Source: DASXRA01 sp036506155
GTDB lineage: Bacteria > Actinomycetota > Actinomycetes > Mycobacteriales > Jatrophihabitantaceae
Length of the DNA: 49,266 bases
Assembly (NCBI GenBank): GCA_036506155.1
Contig: DASXSF010000077.1
Location: 1 to 49,266, forward strand
Reading direction: 5' to 3'
Part shown: in pieces, positions 17,383-25,629 of the stretch
How positions within the stretch are numbered: the stretch's first letter is position 1
How the letters are laid out: every line of letters starts with the position of its first letter
Position numbers and translations under genes: made by a program
Notes under the pieces: model-generated
Told to the model about the DNA's origin: nothing
Seen by the model: the letters and a program-made list of their open reading frames with translations, nothing else
The model's database searches: none

Positions 17383-18069
17383 GTGACGTCACAGGTGGGC
17401 GGCGAGCCGATGATCGCGCCGAGCATCCTGGCCGCCGACTTCGCGCGCCTCGCCGACGAGGCGGCGGCGGTGAGCGGCGCCGACTGGCTGCACGTCGACA
17501 TCATGGACGCCCACTTCGTGCCGAATCTCACGATCGGCCTGCCAGTTGTGCAAAGCCTGCGCAAGGCTACCGAGCTGCCGCTCGACTGCCATCTGATGAT
17601 CGACGAGCCGGACCGCTGGGCCATCGGCTACGCCGAGGCCGGGGCGGTCAATGTCAGCATCCACGCCGAGGCGGCGGAAGATCCGCGACGCATCGCCCGG
17701 GACGTCCGCGCCGCGGGCGCGCTGGCCGGACTCGCCGTCGACCGAGACACCGCGCTCGAGCCGTACCTGGATCTGCTGCCCGACTTCGACACGGTGCTCG
17801 TCATGACGATCAAGGCAGGTTTCGGCGGCCAGGACTTCATCCCGGCGCTGCTGGACAAGGTGCGCCTCGCCCGACGGCACTCGAGCTCGGGACATCTGCG
17901 GCTCCACGTCGAGGTCGACGGTGGCATCGACGATCAGACGATCGTTGCCGCCGCCGAGGCGGGCGCCGACGTCTTCGTCGCCGGGACCGCCGTCTACGCC
18001 GCCGACGACCCGGGCAAGGCCGTCGAAGCGCTGCGCGCCCGCGCCCGCGCGGTGATGGACCCGACATGA
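17383..18069 (+). CDS. rpe: Ribulose-phosphate 3-epimerase
   Basis: Interconverts ribulose 5-phosphate and xylulose 5-phosphate. The 228-residue TIM barrel has APSILAADFARL, the metal-site HVDIMDAHFVPNLTIG and CHLMID, the phosphate-side MTIKAGFGGQDFIP and the final VDGGIDDQTIVAAAEAGADV. Ribulose 5-phosphate is also a riboflavin precursor, which fits its place at the head of the rib operon. The stop overlaps ribD as ATGA. Confidence 0.96.
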   Translation: MTSQVGGEPMIAPSILAADFARLADEAAAVSGADWLHVDIMDAHFVPNLTIGLPVVQSLRKATELPLDCHLMIDEPDRWAIGYAEAGAVNVSIHAEAAEDPRRIARDVRAAGALAGLAVDRDTALEPYLDLLPDFDTVLVMTIKAGFGGQDFIPALLDKVRLARRHSSSGHLRLHVEVDGGIDDQTIVAAAEAGADVFVAGTAVYAADDPGKAVEALRARARAVMDPT

Positions 18070-19106
18070 CCGCGGTAAGCGAGGCGGAGCGGGCGGCGAT
18101 GAATCGCGCGCTGGTGCTTGCCGAGACGGTGCGGGGCCGTACCAGCCCCAACCCGGCGGTCGGCGCGGTCATCCTCGACGCGGCCGGCGTGCTTGCCGGC
18201 GAAGGCGTGACGCAGCCGGCCGGCGGTCCGCACGCGGAGATCGAGGCGCTGCGCCGCGCAGGCAAGCGCGCACGGGGCGGCACGGCGGTGATCACGCTCG
18301 AACCCTGCGCGCACATCGGCCGCACCGGACCGTGCACCGAGGCATTGATCGAGGCCGGCATCGCCCGGGTCGTCTACGCCGTCGACGATCCGAACCCGCA
18401 GGCCGCCGGAGGTGCGGACCGGCTGCGCGAGGCGGGCGTCGAGGTCGTCGCCGGCGTGGAAGACGCCAGGGCCGCGTCGGGTGCGCTGCGACCGTGGCTT
18501 TCCGCCCTGCGCACCGGCCGGCCGTTCGTCACCTGGAAGCTGGCCAGCACGCTGGACGGCCGCGTGGCTGCCGCCGACCAGACCGCGCGATGGATCTCCT
18601 CCCCGGCGGCGCGGGCCGACTCGCATGCGTTCCGCGGCATCGTCGACGCGATCGTCGTGGGCAGCGGTACCGTGCTCGCCGATGACCCGCACCTGACCGT
18701 TCGCGACGCGGACGACCGCCTGGCCGAGCACCAGCCGCTGCGCGTCGTCCTGGACCGGCGGCACCGGGTGCGGCAGAGCGCGCGGGTGCGCGACAGCGCC
18801 GCCGAGACGCTGCTGCTCGACACCGCCGTCCCGCGCTTCGCGCTGAAGGCGCTGCACGACCGGGGCGTGCGCCACGTGCTGCTCGAAGGCGGCCCGACCC
18901 TTGCCGGGGCGTTCGTCGAGGCACGCTGCGTGGACGAGGTGATCGCCTACCTCGCGCCGAAATTGCTGGGTGCCGGACCGTCGTCACTGGGCGACGCGGG
19001 AATAGTCACGGTAGCCGATGCGGTCACACTGGAGGTCGACACCGTGATCCGGGTCGGCAGCGACGTGAAGATCGTCGCGCGGCCGATCTGGTCGGAAGGG
19101 GAGTAG
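18066..19106 (+). CDS. ribD: Bifunctional riboflavin biosynthesis protein RibD (deaminase/reductase)
   Basis: Deaminates and reduces the pyrimidine intermediate of riboflavin synthesis. The 346 residues show an N-terminal cytidine-deaminase-like zinc domain (GGPHAEIEAL; LEPCAHIGRTGPC) and a C-terminal NADPH-dependent reductase domain from about residue 150 (TWKLASTLDGRVAAAD; LLEGGPTLAGAFVEA). ribE follows after six bases. Confidence 0.96.
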   Translation: MTAVSEAERAAMNRALVLAETVRGRTSPNPAVGAVILDAAGVLAGEGVTQPAGGPHAEIEALRRAGKRARGGTAVITLEPCAHIGRTGPCTEALIEAGIARVVYAVDDPNPQAAGGADRLREAGVEVVAGVEDARAASGALRPWLSALRTGRPFVTWKLASTLDGRVAAADQTARWISSPAARADSHAFRGIVDAIVVGSGTVLADDPHLTVRDADDRLAEHQPLRVVLDRRHRVRQSARVRDSAAETLLLDTAVPRFALKALHDRGVRHVLLEGGPTLAGAFVEARCVDEVIAYLAPKLLGAGPSSLGDAGIVTVADAVTLEVDTVIRVGSDVKIVARPIWSEGE

Positions 19107-19112
19107 CTGCCG

Positions 19113-19706
19113 GTGTTCACCGGGATCATCGAAGAGCTCGGCATGGTCGTGGGGCTGGAACCGCGCGGCGATTCGGCGGTGCTGGTGGTGAGCGCTCCCA
19201 CCGTCTCCGGGGACGCGCGCCACGGCGCGTCGATCGCGGTGAACGGCGTGTGCCTCACCGTGGTGGCCATGGACGGCGAACAGTTGCACTTCGACGTCAT
19301 GGCCGAAACGCTCAAGCGCTCGGTCATCGGCGCGCTGCGCCCGGCCGAACGGGTGAACCTCGAGCGGGCGGTGCGGGCTGACGGCCGCCTGGACGGGCAT
19401 ATCGTGCAGGGCCACGTCGACGGCACGGGCGTGCTGATCAGCCGTACACCGGGCGATGCGTGGGATCTCGTTCGGTTCGGCCTGCCCGCCGATCTCGCCC
19501 GCTATGTCGCGGAGAAGGGCTCGATCGCCGTGGACGGGGTCTCGCTGACTGCGACCCAGGTCGGGCCGGACTGGTTCGAGGTCGGGCTGATCCCGGAGAC
19601 CCTGCGGGCCACCACGCTCGGCGCGAAGCAGCCCGGCGACCCGGTGAACCTCGAGGTGGACGTGCTCGCCAAGTACGTAGCGCGCCTGATCGGCGAGACG
19701 CGATGA
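19113..19706 (+). CDS. ribE: Riboflavin synthase, alpha chain type
   Basis: Dismutates two lumazines to riboflavin. The 197 residues consist of two similar lumazine-binding barrels, each with its signature: MFTGIIEELGMV with VNGVCLTV in the first, HIVQGHVDGTG with VDGVSLTAT in the second. GTG 19113 gives the canonical N-terminus. The stop overlaps the ribBA start (ATGA, 19703-19706). Confidence 0.96.
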   Translation: MFTGIIEELGMVVGLEPRGDSAVLVVSAPTVSGDARHGASIAVNGVCLTVVAMDGEQLHFDVMAETLKRSVIGALRPAERVNLERAVRADGRLDGHIVQGHVDGTGVLISRTPGDAWDLVRFGLPADLARYVAEKGSIAVDGVSLTATQVGPDWFEVGLIPETLRATTLGAKQPGDPVNLEVDVLAKYVARLIGETR

Positions 19707-20980
19707 GCAGCGACGCCGCCCACGGACACGATGAGCGCTCGCGCGCTGAGGGTGGGGTTCGACTCGACACCATTGAGCGGGCCCTTGCGGACATCAAATC
19801 CGGCAAGGCCGTGCTCGTCGTCGACGACGAGGACCGCGAGAACGAAGGTGACCTGATCTTCGCGGCCGAGCTGGCCACGCCGGAGTTGGTGTCGTTCATG
19901 GTCCGCTACACGTCCGGCTACATCTGCGTGCCGATCACCGAATCGGACGCCGACCGCCTGGACCTGCCGCCGATGTACCGGGTGAACCAGGACCGCAGGG
20001 GCACGGCCTACACGGTCACCGTCGACGCGCGTGAGGGCATCACGACGGGCATCTCGGCAACCGACCGGGCGCTGACGATGCGCCTGTTGGCCAACCCCGA
20101 CGCAGGTCCGGAGGACTTCTCCCGTCCTGGCCATGTCGTGCCACTGCGAGCCAAGGACGGCGGGGTCCTGCGCCGGCCCGGGCACACCGAGGCCGCGGTC
20201 GACCTAGCGTGGCTCGCGGGGTTGCGGCCGGCCGGAGTGCTGTGCGAGATGGTCTCCGAGAAGGACCCGGCCGGCATGGCGCGCGTCGACGAACTGCGGC
20301 TTTTCGCGGACGAGCACGACCTGGCGCTGATCTCGATCGCCGATCTCATCGCCTTCCGGCGGCGTTTCGACAAGCTGGTCGAGCGGGTCGCCTCGGCGCG
20401 GGTGCCGCTGCGGTACGGCGAGTTCACCGCCGTCGGATACCACGCGTCCTACGACGAACGTGAGCACGTCGCGTTCGTGTTCGGCGACATCGGCGACGGC
20501 GAGGACGTGATGGTCCGGGTGCACTCCGAGTGCCTGACCGGGGATGTCTTCGGCTCCCTACGCTGCGACTGTGGCCCGCAGCTGGACGCCGCGCTGGCCG
20601 CCGTGGCCCGCGAGGGACGTGGAGTCGTGCTGTACATCCGTGGGCACGAGGGCCGCGGCATCGGCCTACTGCACAAGCTTCAGGCTTACCAGCTCCAGGA
20701 CGCCGGCGCGGACACGCTCGACGCGAACCTGGAGTTGGGTCTGCCCGCCGACGCCCGCGATTACGGTACGGGCGCGCAGATCCTCTACGACCTCGGCGTG
20801 CGAACGATGCGGCTGCTCACGAACAACCCGGCCAAGCGCGCCGGCCTGGAAGGCTACGGGTTGCGCATCGTCGGGCGGGTGCCGCTGCCCGTGCACGCCA
20901 ACCCCGAGAACCTGCGTTACCTGCAGACCAAGCGCGACCGGATGGGTCATGACCTCGAGCTCGAGGAGCCGACGGCATGA
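19703..20980 (+). CDS. ribBA: Bifunctional 3,4-dihydroxy-2-butanone 4-phosphate synthase / GTP cyclohydrolase II
   Basis: Supplies both precursors of riboflavin. The RibB half (residues about 20-220) has VVDDEDRENEGDLIFAAE and RPGHTEAAVDLA; the RibA half has VHSECLTGDVFGSLRCDCG (zinc cysteines) and YIRGHEGRGIGLLHKLQAYQ. The first 18 codons are not conserved in the family and contain a copy of the dispersed repeat core (19729-19742), read here as DERSRA. ribH overlaps the stop as ATGA. Confidence 0.96.
   Translation: MSSDAAHGHDERSRAEGGVRLDTIERALADIKSGKAVLVVDDEDRENEGDLIFAAELATPELVSFMVRYTSGYICVPITESDADRLDLPPMYRVNQDRRGTAYTVTVDAREGITTGISATDRALTMRLLANPDAGPEDFSRPGHVVPLRAKDGGVLRRPGHTEAAVDLAWLAGLRPAGVLCEMVSEKDPAGMARVDELRLFADEHDLALISIADLIAFRRRFDKLVERVASARVPLRYGEFTAVGYHASYDEREHVAFVFGDIGDGEDVMVRVHSECLTGDVFGSLRCDCGPQLDAALAAVAREGRGVVLYIRGHEGRGIGLLHKLQAYQLQDAGADTLDANLELGLPADARDYGTGAQILYDLGVRTMRLLTNNPAKRAGLEGYGLRIVGRVPLPVHANPENLRYLQTKRDRMGHDLELEEPTA
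19729..19742 (+). repeat. Copy of the dispersed repeat core inside the ribBA N-terminus
   Basis: CGATGAGCGCTCGC, exact over 14 bases (16 with the following GC). The codon phase differs from that of the copy inside hyuB, so it is not a shared peptide motif. Confidence 0.8.
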
Positions 20981-21459
20981 GCGGTGAAGGTGCTCCTGAG
21001 CTGTCCACTGTGGACGGTGCCGCGGCGCTGCGGGTTGCCGTCGTGGCGGCGCAGTGGCATGCCACGGTGATGGGTGGCCTGCTCGACGGCGCCAGGCGGG
21101 CGCTGGCCGCCTCGGGTGTCCGCGAGGTGACCGAGGTGCGCGTGCCGGGCGCGTTCGAGCTGCCGGTGGCGGCGGCCCGCCTGGCAGGTGCCGGCTTCGA
21201 CGCGATCGTCGCCCTCGGCGTGGTGATCCGGGGCGGGACGCCGCACTTCGAGTACGTCTGCAACGCGGCGACCGACGGGCTTACCGCGGTGGCCGTGCGT
21301 ACGGGCGTGCCGATCGGATTCGGCGTGCTCACCTGCGACACCGACGAACAGGCGCTCGACCGGGCGGGCCTGCCCGGCGCCAAGGAGGACAAGGGCTACG
21401 AGGCCACCGTCGCTGCGCTGCAGACCGCCGTGGTCCTCGCGTCCTTCGACCGTCCGTGA
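20977..21459 (+). CDS. ribH: 6,7-dimethyl-8-ribityllumazine synthase
   Basis: Condenses the two riboflavin precursors to lumazine. The 160 residues have VAAQWHATVMGGLLDGA, RVPGAFELPVAAARLA and ALGVVIRGGTPHFEYVCNAA, and end with GAKEDKGYEATVAAL. A copy of GTCCACTGTGGAC lies at 21003-21015 in the N-terminal codons. The stop overlaps the next gene (GTGA). Confidence 0.96.
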   Translation: MSGEGAPELSTVDGAAALRVAVVAAQWHATVMGGLLDGARRALAASGVREVTEVRVPGAFELPVAAARLAGAGFDAIVALGVVIRGGTPHFEYVCNAATDGLTAVAVRTGVPIGFGVLTCDTDEQALDRAGLPGAKEDKGYEATVAALQTAVVLASFDRP

Positions 21460-21998
21460 CCGTGTCCGGCATCGTCCTGGCCGCCGGTGCGGGCAGGCGG
21501 CTGGGCCGGCCGAAGGCGGATCTCGTGGTCGCCGGCGAGCGCCTGGTCGATCGGGCGGTTCGGGTGCTGTCCGACAGCGGCTGCGCCGAAGTGGTGGTGG
21601 TTGTCCGCGCCGATACCCGGGTCGACGGCGCTGTCGTCGTGGTCAATTCCGACCCGGATCGGGGCATGGGGTCCTCGCTGCGGCTCGGCCTCGCTGCTGC
21701 CTCGGGTGATCGGGCGGCGATCGTGCTCGTCGACAACCCCGGCATCACCGCTGACGCCGTGCGCCGCACGCTGGAGGTAACGGCGCCGATCGCCGTCGCG
21801 ACCTACGGCGGCCGCCGAGGGCATCCGGTCGTTATCGACCGTCCACTGTGGACGAACGTCGCGGCACTGGCCGAGGGAGAGGCGGGGGCGCGGGCGTTCC
21901 TGCGCAAGCATCCGGAGCTGGTGACCGAGGTGCCCTGCGCGGGTGACCCCGCAGACATCGACACCGTCGAGGCCCTGGCCCGCTTCCTAGGCGGGTGA
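21456..21998 (+). CDS. MobA/MocA-like nucleotidyltransferase
   Basis: Member of the NTP-transferase family whose best-known roles are molybdenum-cofactor cytidylyl- or guanylyltransfer. The 180 residues start with GIVLAAGAGRRLGRPKADLV, the nucleotide-binding LxxGxxxRxGxxK pattern, then NSDPDRGMGSSLRLGL and VDNPGIT (the metal-binding position is usually DxP). It continues the ribH reading by a four-base overlap. MocA proteins make the cytosine dinucleotide cofactor for xanthine-dehydrogenase-family enzymes, and such an enzyme is encoded 10 kb downstream; the functional link is inference. A palindrome copy lies at 21841-21853. Confidence 0.82.
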   Translation: MTVSGIVLAAGAGRRLGRPKADLVVAGERLVDRAVRVLSDSGCAEVVVVVRADTRVDGAVVVVNSDPDRGMGSSLRLGLAAASGDRAAIVLVDNPGITADAVRRTLEVTAPIAVATYGGRRGHPVVIDRPLWTNVAALAEGEAGARAFLRKHPELVTEVPCAGDPADIDTVEALARFLGG

Positions 21999-22021
21999 GG
22001 GCTCGGCGAGGGAGGTCGTAC

Positions 22022-23191
22022 GTGGCGGACGTCGCGATCACGGAGAAGCGGGTCACCTGGGCCGAGCTGTTCTTCGACCTGGTGTACGTCTTCGCGGTCA
22101 CCGAGGTCTCGGCGCTGCTGCATGCCGACCACTCGTGGGCAGGCGTGCTTCGGGCGCTCGTCGTCTTCGTGCCGATCTACTGGTCCTGGGTGGGGACCTC
22201 CGTGCTGGCCAACACCCAGGACCTCAGCGCAGCGGCGAGCCGCATCGGCATGTTCTCGGTGGCCCTGGCCGGGCTGTTCATGGCGCTCGCCGTGCCCGAG
22301 GCATACGGCGAACGCGGCATCCTGTTCGGCTGCGCGTACCTCGCGGCCCGTGTCGTGCTGGCGATCATGCTGTTCCGGCGGATCCCGTTCACGCTCAACC
22401 CCATCGCGGTCGGGCTGGTCGTAAGCGGCCCCCTGATCTTCGCGGGGGGCTTCGCGCACGGCAGCGCCCGCGAGGCGATCTGGGCGGTAGCTGCCGCTAT
22501 CGACCTCTCGTCACCGACCATCCTGCAGGGGCGGCTGCGTGCGATGCGCTTCGACCCGTCGCATCTCGCCGAACGGTTCGGGCTGTTGCTGATCATCGCG
22601 CTGGGCGAGTCCGTGGTCGCGATCGGCGGGCCGGCGGCTTCGGACAGGCATCTGAGTGCGGGCGTGCTCGCCGCGGTGGCCACGGCGTTCGTGTTGGCAT
22701 GCGGGCTGTGGTGGGTGTACTTCCATTTCGCCGCGGACGCGATGCGCTACGCGATGACGACGGCGCAGGTGCAGACGCACATCGCCCGGCATGTGATGTC
22801 CTACGGGCACCTGATGCTGGTCGGCGCGGTGATCTCGATCGCGGTCGGGATGCGCGAGGCGGTCGTGCGACCCGGCGACCAGCTGAGCTGGGGCGTGACC
22901 GGGCTGCTGCTCGGCGGCTGCGCGCTGTACCTCGCAACCTTCGGCTACACGCGTTGGGCGATGTTCCGGCTCGTCTCGACCACCCGGCTCACGGCATCAG
23001 CTGTAGTGCTGGCGCTGCTGCCGGTGGCACCGCATCTGCCCGCGCTTGCGGCGCTGATGCTCGTGGCGGCCGTGCTTGTCGTACTGAACGTCGTCGAGTA
23101 CGTGCGGGTGCGCGGGGCGCTAGTCGCGCAGAATTCGGGGCAAGCCGAAGTGGGGGAGGACGCCGGTGTCCATGAAGCGAGTGACGGCTGA
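22022..23191 (+). CDS. Low temperature requirement A (LtrA) family membrane protein
   Basis: Polytopic membrane protein of unknown biochemical role. The 389 residues begin with the family hallmark KRVTWAELFFDLVYVFAVTEVS and contain the central RFGLLLIIALGESVVAIG, with roughly ten hydrophobic segments. I chose GTG 22022 because of GGAGG six bases upstream (22011-22015); GTG 21995, overlapping the previous stop, is an alternative. The last 72 bases overlap the 3' end of the convergent sigma-factor gene. Confidence 0.88.
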   Translation: MADVAITEKRVTWAELFFDLVYVFAVTEVSALLHADHSWAGVLRALVVFVPIYWSWVGTSVLANTQDLSAAASRIGMFSVALAGLFMALAVPEAYGERGILFGCAYLAARVVLAIMLFRRIPFTLNPIAVGLVVSGPLIFAGGFAHGSAREAIWAVAAAIDLSSPTILQGRLRAMRFDPSHLAERFGLLLIIALGESVVAIGGPAASDRHLSAGVLAAVATAFVLACGLWWVYFHFAADAMRYAMTTAQVQTHIARHVMSYGHLMLVGAVISIAVGMREAVVRPGDQLSWGVTGLLLGGCALYLATFGYTRWAMFRLVSTTRLTASAVVLALLPVAPHLPALAALMLVAAVLVVLNVVEYVRVRGALVAQNSGQAEVGEDAGVHEASDG

Positions 23192-24133
23192 GATCTCGGT
23201 CCCGGTGAGCGTCAGCACGACGAGTCCGTGTGCATGCCAGATCGGGGTGTGCGCGTCGCGCAGGTACGCGCCGAACGCGGGCTGAGTGTTCGCCCGGGTG
23301 GGGACGAGGCGGTAGCTGCGCGTGCCACGGAACGGGATCCGCACCAGGAACTGCGCCACCTGCTCACGGCCCTGGTATTCCAATGGAAGCGGCGGCATGG
23401 TCAACCATGCGTCGTCCGTGAGCAGGGCGACGATGCGCGGCACGTCGCCGTCCTGGAACGCGTCGGCGAACGCGTCGACGACCGCGCGCTCCGCTGCCGA
23501 GCCGGCGGCGGGGGCATTGTCCGGCGGCTGCGCGGCCAGCGTGGCACGGGCGCGTTTGAGGGCGCTGCCGACGGCGTCCTCGGTGGTGTCGAGCATGCGG
23601 GCGACCTCGGCGGTGCGGAAGCCCAGCACGTCGCGCAACACCAGCACGGCGCGCTGCCGGGGTGGCAGGTTGTGCACGGCGACCATGAACGCCAGCCGGA
23701 GGCTCTCCCGCTGTTCGAGTGCCGCCTCCGGGCCGGGCGCGCTCTCGGGCAGCCGCGACAGCAGCACGTCGGGGAATGGCTCCAGCCAGAGCGGGTCGAC
23801 GACCCGGGTCGGTTCCGGCAACGCCACCTCAGGTGTGTACATGTCCGGCCGGCGATCGCGAGCACGCAGCGCGTTCAGGCAACGGTTCGTCGCGATGCGG
23901 TACAGCCAGGTACGCAAGCCGGAGCGCTCCTCGAACCGGTCTAATCCGCGCCAGGCCGCCACCAGCGTCTCCTGGAGCAGGTCCTCGGCATCCTGGACGG
24001 AGCCGAGCATCCGGTAGCAATGCAGCAGCAACTCGCGCCGGAACGGCTGGGTCAGCTGCGCGAACGCGGTCCCATCGCCGGACCGGGCGCGCGCCACTGC
24101 CGACTCGTTCACCATCGCATCCTCGCATCGCAT
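23120..24133 (-). CDS. ECF sigma factor with C-terminal SnoaL-like domain
   Basis: Extracytoplasmic-function sigma-70 family member of the actinobacterial SigG/SigX5 type. Of 337 residues, region 2 spans about 25-95 (LLLHCYRMLGSVQDAEDLLQ; TWLYRIATNRCLNAL), region 4 about 155-215 (LPPRQRAVLVLRDVLGFRTA, then the recognition helix TTEDAVGSALKRARATL), and a SnoaL/NTF2-like domain follows from about 225 (DAFADAFQDGDVPRIVALLT). Such tails replace a separate anti-sigma factor, and none is seen nearby. ATG 24133 has a purine-rich GGGAAGG upstream; ATG 24115 is possible. It is divergent from the MFS gene across a 68-bp gap holding a large inverted repeat. Confidence 0.9.
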   Translation of the reverse strand: MRCEDAMVNESAVARARSGDGTAFAQLTQPFRRELLLHCYRMLGSVQDAEDLLQETLVAAWRGLDRFEERSGLRTWLYRIATNRCLNALRARDRRPDMYTPEVALPEPTRVVDPLWLEPFPDVLLSRLPESAPGPEAALEQRESLRLAFMVAVHNLPPRQRAVLVLRDVLGFRTAEVARMLDTTEDAVGSALKRARATLAAQPPDNAPAAGSAAERAVVDAFADAFQDGDVPRIVALLTDDAWLTMPPLPLEYQGREQVAQFLVRIPFRGTRSYRLVPTRANTQPAFGAYLRDAHTPIWHAHGLVVLTLTGTEISAVTRFMDTGVLPHFGLPRILRD

Positions 24134-24149
24134 CGACCTTCCCTTGCCT

Positions 24150-24197
24150 GTACAGACACCGGCCGTGACGGGAATCGGGCGCCGCCGGTGTCAGTAC
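24150..24197. promoter_or_regulatory. Inverted repeat between divergent sigma-factor and MFS genes
   Basis: Arms GTACAGACACCGGC (24150-24163) and GCCGGTGTCAGTAC (24184-24197) are complementary at 13 of 14 positions, with 20 bases between them. The right arm ends four bases before the MFS start codon. It could be a dimer operator for a divergent promoter pair or an mRNA hairpin that hides the MFS start. Confidence 0.6.
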
Positions 24198-24201
24198 CGC
24201 C

Positions 24202-25629
24202 ATGACTACGAATCGCACCGCGCAACGCTGGATCCTGGCGCTGACCTCGGTCGGGTCGTTCCTCGTCGTGCTCGACATGCTCGTCGTGGCGACCGCGCTG
24301 ACCACAATCCACCGCGACCTGGGCGCGTCGATCGAGGACCTGGAGTGGACCGTCAACGCGTACACACTCAGCTTCGCTGTATTCCTGATGAGCGCTGCGA
24401 CAGTCGGCGACCGATACGGACGTCGCGGCGCTTACGCGGCCGGGCTGGCCCTGTTCGCCGTCGCCTCGGCAGCGTGTGCGCTATCCACGAACGTCGGCGC
24501 GCTCATCGCCGCCCGGGCCGTGCAAGGCGTCGGCGCTGCTGTGGTGATGCCCCTGGCGCTGAGCCTGCTGAACGTCGCCTTTCCGCCGCAGCAGCGCGGC
24601 CGCGCGATGGGCGTGTACGGCAGCGTCACGGGCCTCGCCGCCGCACTCGGGCCGGTCGTGGGCGGGGCGGTCACGCAGGGCATCGCCTGGCAGTGGATCT
24701 TCTGGATCAACGTGCCGATCGCCGTGGTGACGATTCCACTCGTGCTGACGCGGATCCCCACCAGCCGGGTACCCGGTGCTCCGCTCGACCTGCCGGGCCT
24801 CGGGCTTGCGACAGCCGCTGCGCTCGGGCTCGTCTGGGCACTCGTCCGCGGCGATGCGGCGGGCTGGGGCAGCGCGGAGGTCGGCACCGCCCTGTTTGCC
24901 GGTGCCGTGGCTGCCGGCGCCTTCGTCGCCTGGGAGCGTGTCGCCGCCACACCGATGCTGCCGATGCGGCTGTTTGCCGCGCGCGGCTTCTCCGCCGGGA
25001 ACGCCGCGATCTTCTGCCTGAACGCATCGCTGGCCGGCGCGGTGTTCTTCACGGCGCAGTTCCTGCAGGTGGGGCTCGGCCACGACCCGCTCGCCGCGGG
25101 CCTGCGGCTTTTGCCGTGGGGTATCGCCCCGCTGCTGGTAGCGCCGCGCGCCGGCGCGCTGGCCGACCGGGTCGGTGAGCGCCCGCTCGTCGTCGGCGGC
25201 ATGGCGCTGCAAGGCGCGGGCATGGCCTGGCTGGCGGTCGTCGCCGCGCCCGGCGTCGACTACCTGGCGCTGCTGGTGCCCATGTCAGTCATCGGGGTCG
25301 GCTTCTCGCTGGCCCTGCCACCGCTGACCAAGGCGGTGGTGGGCGCGGTTCCGGTCACGGACATCGGCAAGGCGTCCGGGGCGTTCAGCACCATGCGCCA
25401 GCTCGGCGGAGCGTTCGGGGTGGCGATCCTTGCCGTGGCGTTCGCCGGCAGCGGCCGTTACGCGTCAGCGGCAGCGTTCAGCGACGGCTACACGCGGGCG
25501 GTGCTGCTCGCGGCGGGCCTGGCCCTCGCCGGGGCGTTCGCGGCTGCGGCGCTTCCGGCCGGCCGGGTCACGGTGCCCGCCGCGCCAGCTCCGCAAGCGC
25601 AGCCGGGAAGATCTCGGCAGGCGGTGTGA
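24202..25629 (+). CDS. MFS drug:H+ antiporter, DHA2 (14-helix) type
   Basis: Membrane exporter of 475 residues. Motif A is GDRYGRRGAYAAG, the arginine helix motif is AARAVQGVGAAVVMPLALSL, and motif C is GSVTGLAAALGPVVGGAV. Hydrophobic segments fit 14 helices. The substrate is unknown; family members expel drugs or toxic metabolites. It may protect against intermediates of the adjoining catabolic genes or be controlled with the sigma factor. Its last 62 bases overlap the 3' end of the convergent DUF1116 gene. Confidence 0.9.
   Translation: MTTNRTAQRWILALTSVGSFLVVLDMLVVATALTTIHRDLGASIEDLEWTVNAYTLSFAVFLMSAATVGDRYGRRGAYAAGLALFAVASAACALSTNVGALIAARAVQGVGAAVVMPLALSLLNVAFPPQQRGRAMGVYGSVTGLAAALGPVVGGAVTQGIAWQWIFWINVPIAVVTIPLVLTRIPTSRVPGAPLDLPGLGLATAAALGLVWALVRGDAAGWGSAEVGTALFAGAVAAGAFVAWERVAATPMLPMRLFAARGFSAGNAAIFCLNASLAGAVFFTAQFLQVGLGHDPLAAGLRLLPWGIAPLLVAPRAGALADRVGERPLVVGGMALQGAGMAWLAVVAAPGVDYLALLVPMSVIGVGFSLALPPLTKAVVGAVPVTDIGKASGAFSTMRQLGGAFGVAILAVAFAGSGRYASAAAFSDGYTRAVLLAAGLALAGAFAAAALPAGRVTVPAAPAPQAQPGRSRQAV

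Noticed and set aside
17272..18065. FMN riboswitch before the riboflavin genes
   Set aside because: Only 111 bases precede rpe, the conserved core segments of the element are not visible, and the apparent promoter is leaderless.
24384..24400. Further copy of the dispersed repeat (GATGAGCGCTGCG) in the MFS gene
   Set aside because: The match stops after about ten bases and lies in conserved coding sequence, so chance is likely. Partial matches near 24505 and 44352 were rejected for the same reason.
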